Shown: in pieces, positions 62,351 to 64,000 of the stretch
Layout of the letters: every line of letters begins with the position of its first letter
Position numbering within the stretch: the stretch's first letter is position 1
Source of the DNA: Catenulispora yoronensis
GTDB taxonomy: Bacteria > Actinomycetota > Actinomycetes > Streptomycetales > Catenulisporaceae
Length of the DNA stretch: 64,000 nucleotides
Assembly: GCF_039531695.1 (NCBI RefSeq)
Contig: NZ_BAAAQN010000018.1
Location: forward strand, 62,001 to 126,000
Direction of reading: 5' to 3'
Program-made: the position numbers and the translations under genes
Notes under the pieces: generated by a model
What the model was told of the DNA's origin: nothing
Database searches by the model: none
Seen by the model: the letters and a program-made list of their open reading frames with translations, nothing else

Positions 62351-62373
62351 GTTATCGTCAGGTAGACGATAAC
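62351..62373. promoter_or_regulatory. Perfect 9-bp inverted repeat operator upstream of the VWA operon
   Basis: GTTATCGTC (62351-62359) and GACGATAAC (62365-62373) flank AGGTA. TTGACA at about 62325-62330 and TATGGT at 62337-62342 may be promoter elements, placing the dyad just downstream of the start site. It is a typical repressor site. The binding protein is unknown. Confidence 0.7.
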
Positions 62374-62399
62374 GGACGGGCGACGAGAAGGCGACGGAC

Positions 62400-63530
62400 A
62401 TGGGCAGCGGACGCTGGGACTATGACGCATACGAGGCCGCCGAGGTCTACCGGAAGGCCAACGGCCGAAGCGCCTTCGACTACAACGACCGGGTGCTTTC
62501 CCGCACCCCGCGCAACCAGTGGCGCGCGCACCCGAGCCTGGAGCCCTACGGCGTCGACGTCCGGGAGAGCCGGGACAGCGCCGAGCACCCGGCGTCCTTG
62601 GCCATCTCGGTCCTCTTCGACGTCACCGGCTCCATGGGCGGCGTGCCCCGGGTGTTGCAGACCAAGCTCGCCGACCTGCACGGCCTGCTGCTGCGCAAGC
62701 GCTACGTCGACCACCCGCAGATCATGTTCGGCGCCATCGGCGACGCCTACTCCGACCGGGTGCCGCTGCAGATCGGCCAGTTCGAGTCCGACAACCGGAT
62801 GGACGAGCAGCTCGGCGCCATCGTGCTGGAGGGCGGCGGCGGGGGCCAGATGCGCGAGTCCTACGAGCTCGCCATGTACTTCATGGCCCACCACACCTCC
62901 CTGGACTGCCACGAGAAGCGCGGCAAGCGCGGCTACCTGTTCATCATCGGCGACGAGATGGCCTACCCCAGCGTCAACCCGCAGCACGTCTCCCGGATCC
63001 TGGGCTACCGCCCCGACCACGGCCGCCCCGGCGACCGGCCCGGCGAGCGCCCCGGCCGCGGCGCGTTCCTGGCCACGCCGGTGGAGGAGGTGGTGCGGGA
63101 GCTGACCCGCAAGTTCGACGTCTACTACATCCTGCCCGAGGGCTCCTCCTACGTCGGCAACGACGAGGTGCTCGGCTCCTGGCGCGCGCTGCTGGGCCAG
63201 AACGTGATCCAGCTCGACGACCTGGACGCGGTCTGCGAGACCATCGCGCTGACCATCGGCCTGGCCGAGGACCGGATCGACCTGGACGCCGGGCTGGAGG
63301 ATCTGCGCGACGTCGGGTCGGCGGCGGGCCGGTCGGTGGAGCGGGCGCTGGGCGGGCTGGAGTCCCGGCGGGGCCGCGACCGGCGCGATCCGCGGGACCG
63401 CCGCGCCGCGCGCCGCGACCACCGCCCCGCCGGCGGCGCCGCCGGCGACACCCAGGATCCGGCCGTCCGGTTCCTGCGGGCGCAGGGCGCCGGCTTCACC
63501 TACGACGCCGGCTATGACGGCCGCGCGTGA
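62400..63530 (+). CDS. VWA-domain protein heading an operon
   Basis: 376 residues from ATG 62400 (MGSGRWDYDAYEAAEVYRKA). The VWA/MIDAS motif is SVLFDVTGSMGGVPRVLQTK (DxTGS), with later MFGAIGDAYSDRVPLQIGQF and GYLFIIGDEMAYPSVNPQHV as the other metal-site loops. There is no signal peptide, so it is a cytoplasmic VWA protein. A GRPGDRPGERPGRGAF insert and a basic RRGRDRRDPRDRRAARRDHR tail suggest contact with nucleic acid or acidic partners. It is followed 16 bp later by a PurA-like gene. Function unknown; cytoplasmic VWA proteins commonly serve as assembly factors. Confidence 0.75.
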   Translation: MGSGRWDYDAYEAAEVYRKANGRSAFDYNDRVLSRTPRNQWRAHPSLEPYGVDVRESRDSAEHPASLAISVLFDVTGSMGGVPRVLQTKLADLHGLLLRKRYVDHPQIMFGAIGDAYSDRVPLQIGQFESDNRMDEQLGAIVLEGGGGGQMRESYELAMYFMAHHTSLDCHEKRGKRGYLFIIGDEMAYPSVNPQHVSRILGYRPDHGRPGDRPGERPGRGAFLATPVEEVVRELTRKFDVYYILPEGSSYVGNDEVLGSWRALLGQNVIQLDDLDAVCETIALTIGLAEDRIDLDAGLEDLRDVGSAAGRSVERALGGLESRRGRDRRDPRDRRAARRDHRPAGGAAGDTQDPAVRFLRAQGAGFTYDAGYDGRA

Positions 63531-63546
63531 GGGGGGATCTGATCCG

Positions 63547-64000
63547 ATGACGACCGCCCCGGACGCGATCGGCACCAAGCACGCGATCGTCGTCGACCTC
63601 GGGTTCGGCGACGCCGGCAAGGGCTCGACGGTGGACTGGCTCTGCTCCCCCGCTGTCCGCCCCGCCGCCGCGGGGGTGCGGCGGGGCGGGCCGGCGTCGC
63701 CGGAGCGCGCAGTGCCGGCCCCGGCGGCGCCCGCCTCCCGCGCCACCCCCGACGCGTTCGACAGACGCGCCGCGGACCCCGACGCCTCGCCGTACCGCGC
63801 CGTCATCCGCTTCAACGGCGGCGCGCAGGCCGGGCACAACGTCGTCACCCCCGACGGCCGCCACCACACCTTCGCGCAGTTCGGCGCCGGCACCCTGCAC
63901 GGCGTGCCGACCCACCTGTCCCGGTTCATGCTGGTCGCGCCGTTCGCCCTGGCCGCCGAGGCCGCGCACCTGGCCGAGCTCGGCGTCCCGCGGCCCTTCG
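63547..64000 (+). CDS. Divergent adenylosuccinate-synthetase-like protein, 3' end outside window
   Basis: About 151 residues are visible from ATG 63547. HAIVVDLGFGDAGKGSTVDW corresponds to the P-loop of PurA (GxQWGDEGKGK), with Asp-Ala-Gly-Lys-Gly replacing Asp-Glu-Gly-Lys-Gly. FNGGAQAGHNVVTPDG matches the PurA FxGGxNAGHT motif, and FAQFGAGTLHGVPTHLSRFM continues it. A ~45-residue Pro/Ala/Arg insert (AVRPAAAGVRRGGPASPERA and onward) separates the first two motifs. A purine-nucleotide aspartate ligase is expected. The divergence and operon context argue against housekeeping PurA; a PurZ-like or stress-specific enzyme is possible. Confidence 0.7.
   Translation, partial: MTTAPDAIGTKHAIVVDLGFGDAGKGSTVDWLCSPAVRPAAAGVRRGGPASPERAVPAPAAPASRATPDAFDRRAADPDASPYRAVIRFNGGAQAGHNVVTPDGRHHTFAQFGAGTLHGVPTHLSRFMLVAPFALAAEAAHLAELGVPRPF

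Overview
The window is very GC-rich DNA with strong third-position G/C bias, GTG/TTG starts, short Shine-Dalgarno sequences and many high-GC hairpin terminators. Gene order phoH-ybeY-CNNM/CorC-cdd-like-era, then leuA, recO, uppS, zur, znu, glyS, dus, ppdK, dgt and dnaG is that of filamentous Actinobacteria. A Streptomyces relative such as Catenulispora is a reasonable inference, but no rRNA is present to settle it.

Region 1 (1-17.4 kb) is accessory and dominated by secreted or repeat proteins: the tail of a helical-repeat regulator, a caspase-like peptidase/RhiA-like pair, a zinc-ribbon protein, an ABC exporter, a DUF4097 gene divergent from a GbsR/MarR-type regulator across a repeated-operator region, a beta-helix lipoprotein, a seven-bladed propeller of nearly identical blades, a VWA surface protein with an LAMTG sorting signal, and two adjacent secreted YVTN propellers.

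Region 2 (17.8-25.4 kb) is a decayed mobile-element landing zone next to tRNA-Ile2. It has a Tn3 transposase tail, two integrase remnants that each precede a hairpin and the same 19-bp repeat, a broken HNH gene, a C5-methyltransferase with two frameshifts, an intact DUF899 gene, a small secreted protein and two unusual tRNA genes. tRNA-Ile2 and tRNA-Asn mark its right side.

Region 3 (25.6-44.5 kb) is mostly housekeeping: a sugar kinase, a principal-type sigma factor, dnaG, dgt, an ECF sigma factor with an EthD partner, ppdK, YceI, dus and glyS. Several low-complexity repeat tracts lie between the genes.

Region 4 (44.8-62.2 kb) starts with a Zur-type zinc uptake operon (Zur box, znuA, znuC, a tiny coupled ORF, znuB, zur). 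It continues with uppS, recO, a zinc-ribbon/TerB-like protein, leuA with a leucine leader peptide and attenuator, a cytoplasmic M4 peptidase, two tandem GNAT genes, and the era-cdd-like-CorC-ybeY-phoH block.

Region 5 (62.3-64 kb) opens a new operon behind a perfect inverted repeat: a VWA-type protein followed by a divergent PurA-like protein cut by the window edge. This operon and the caspase-like/RhiA-like pair are the best candidates for poorly described systems.
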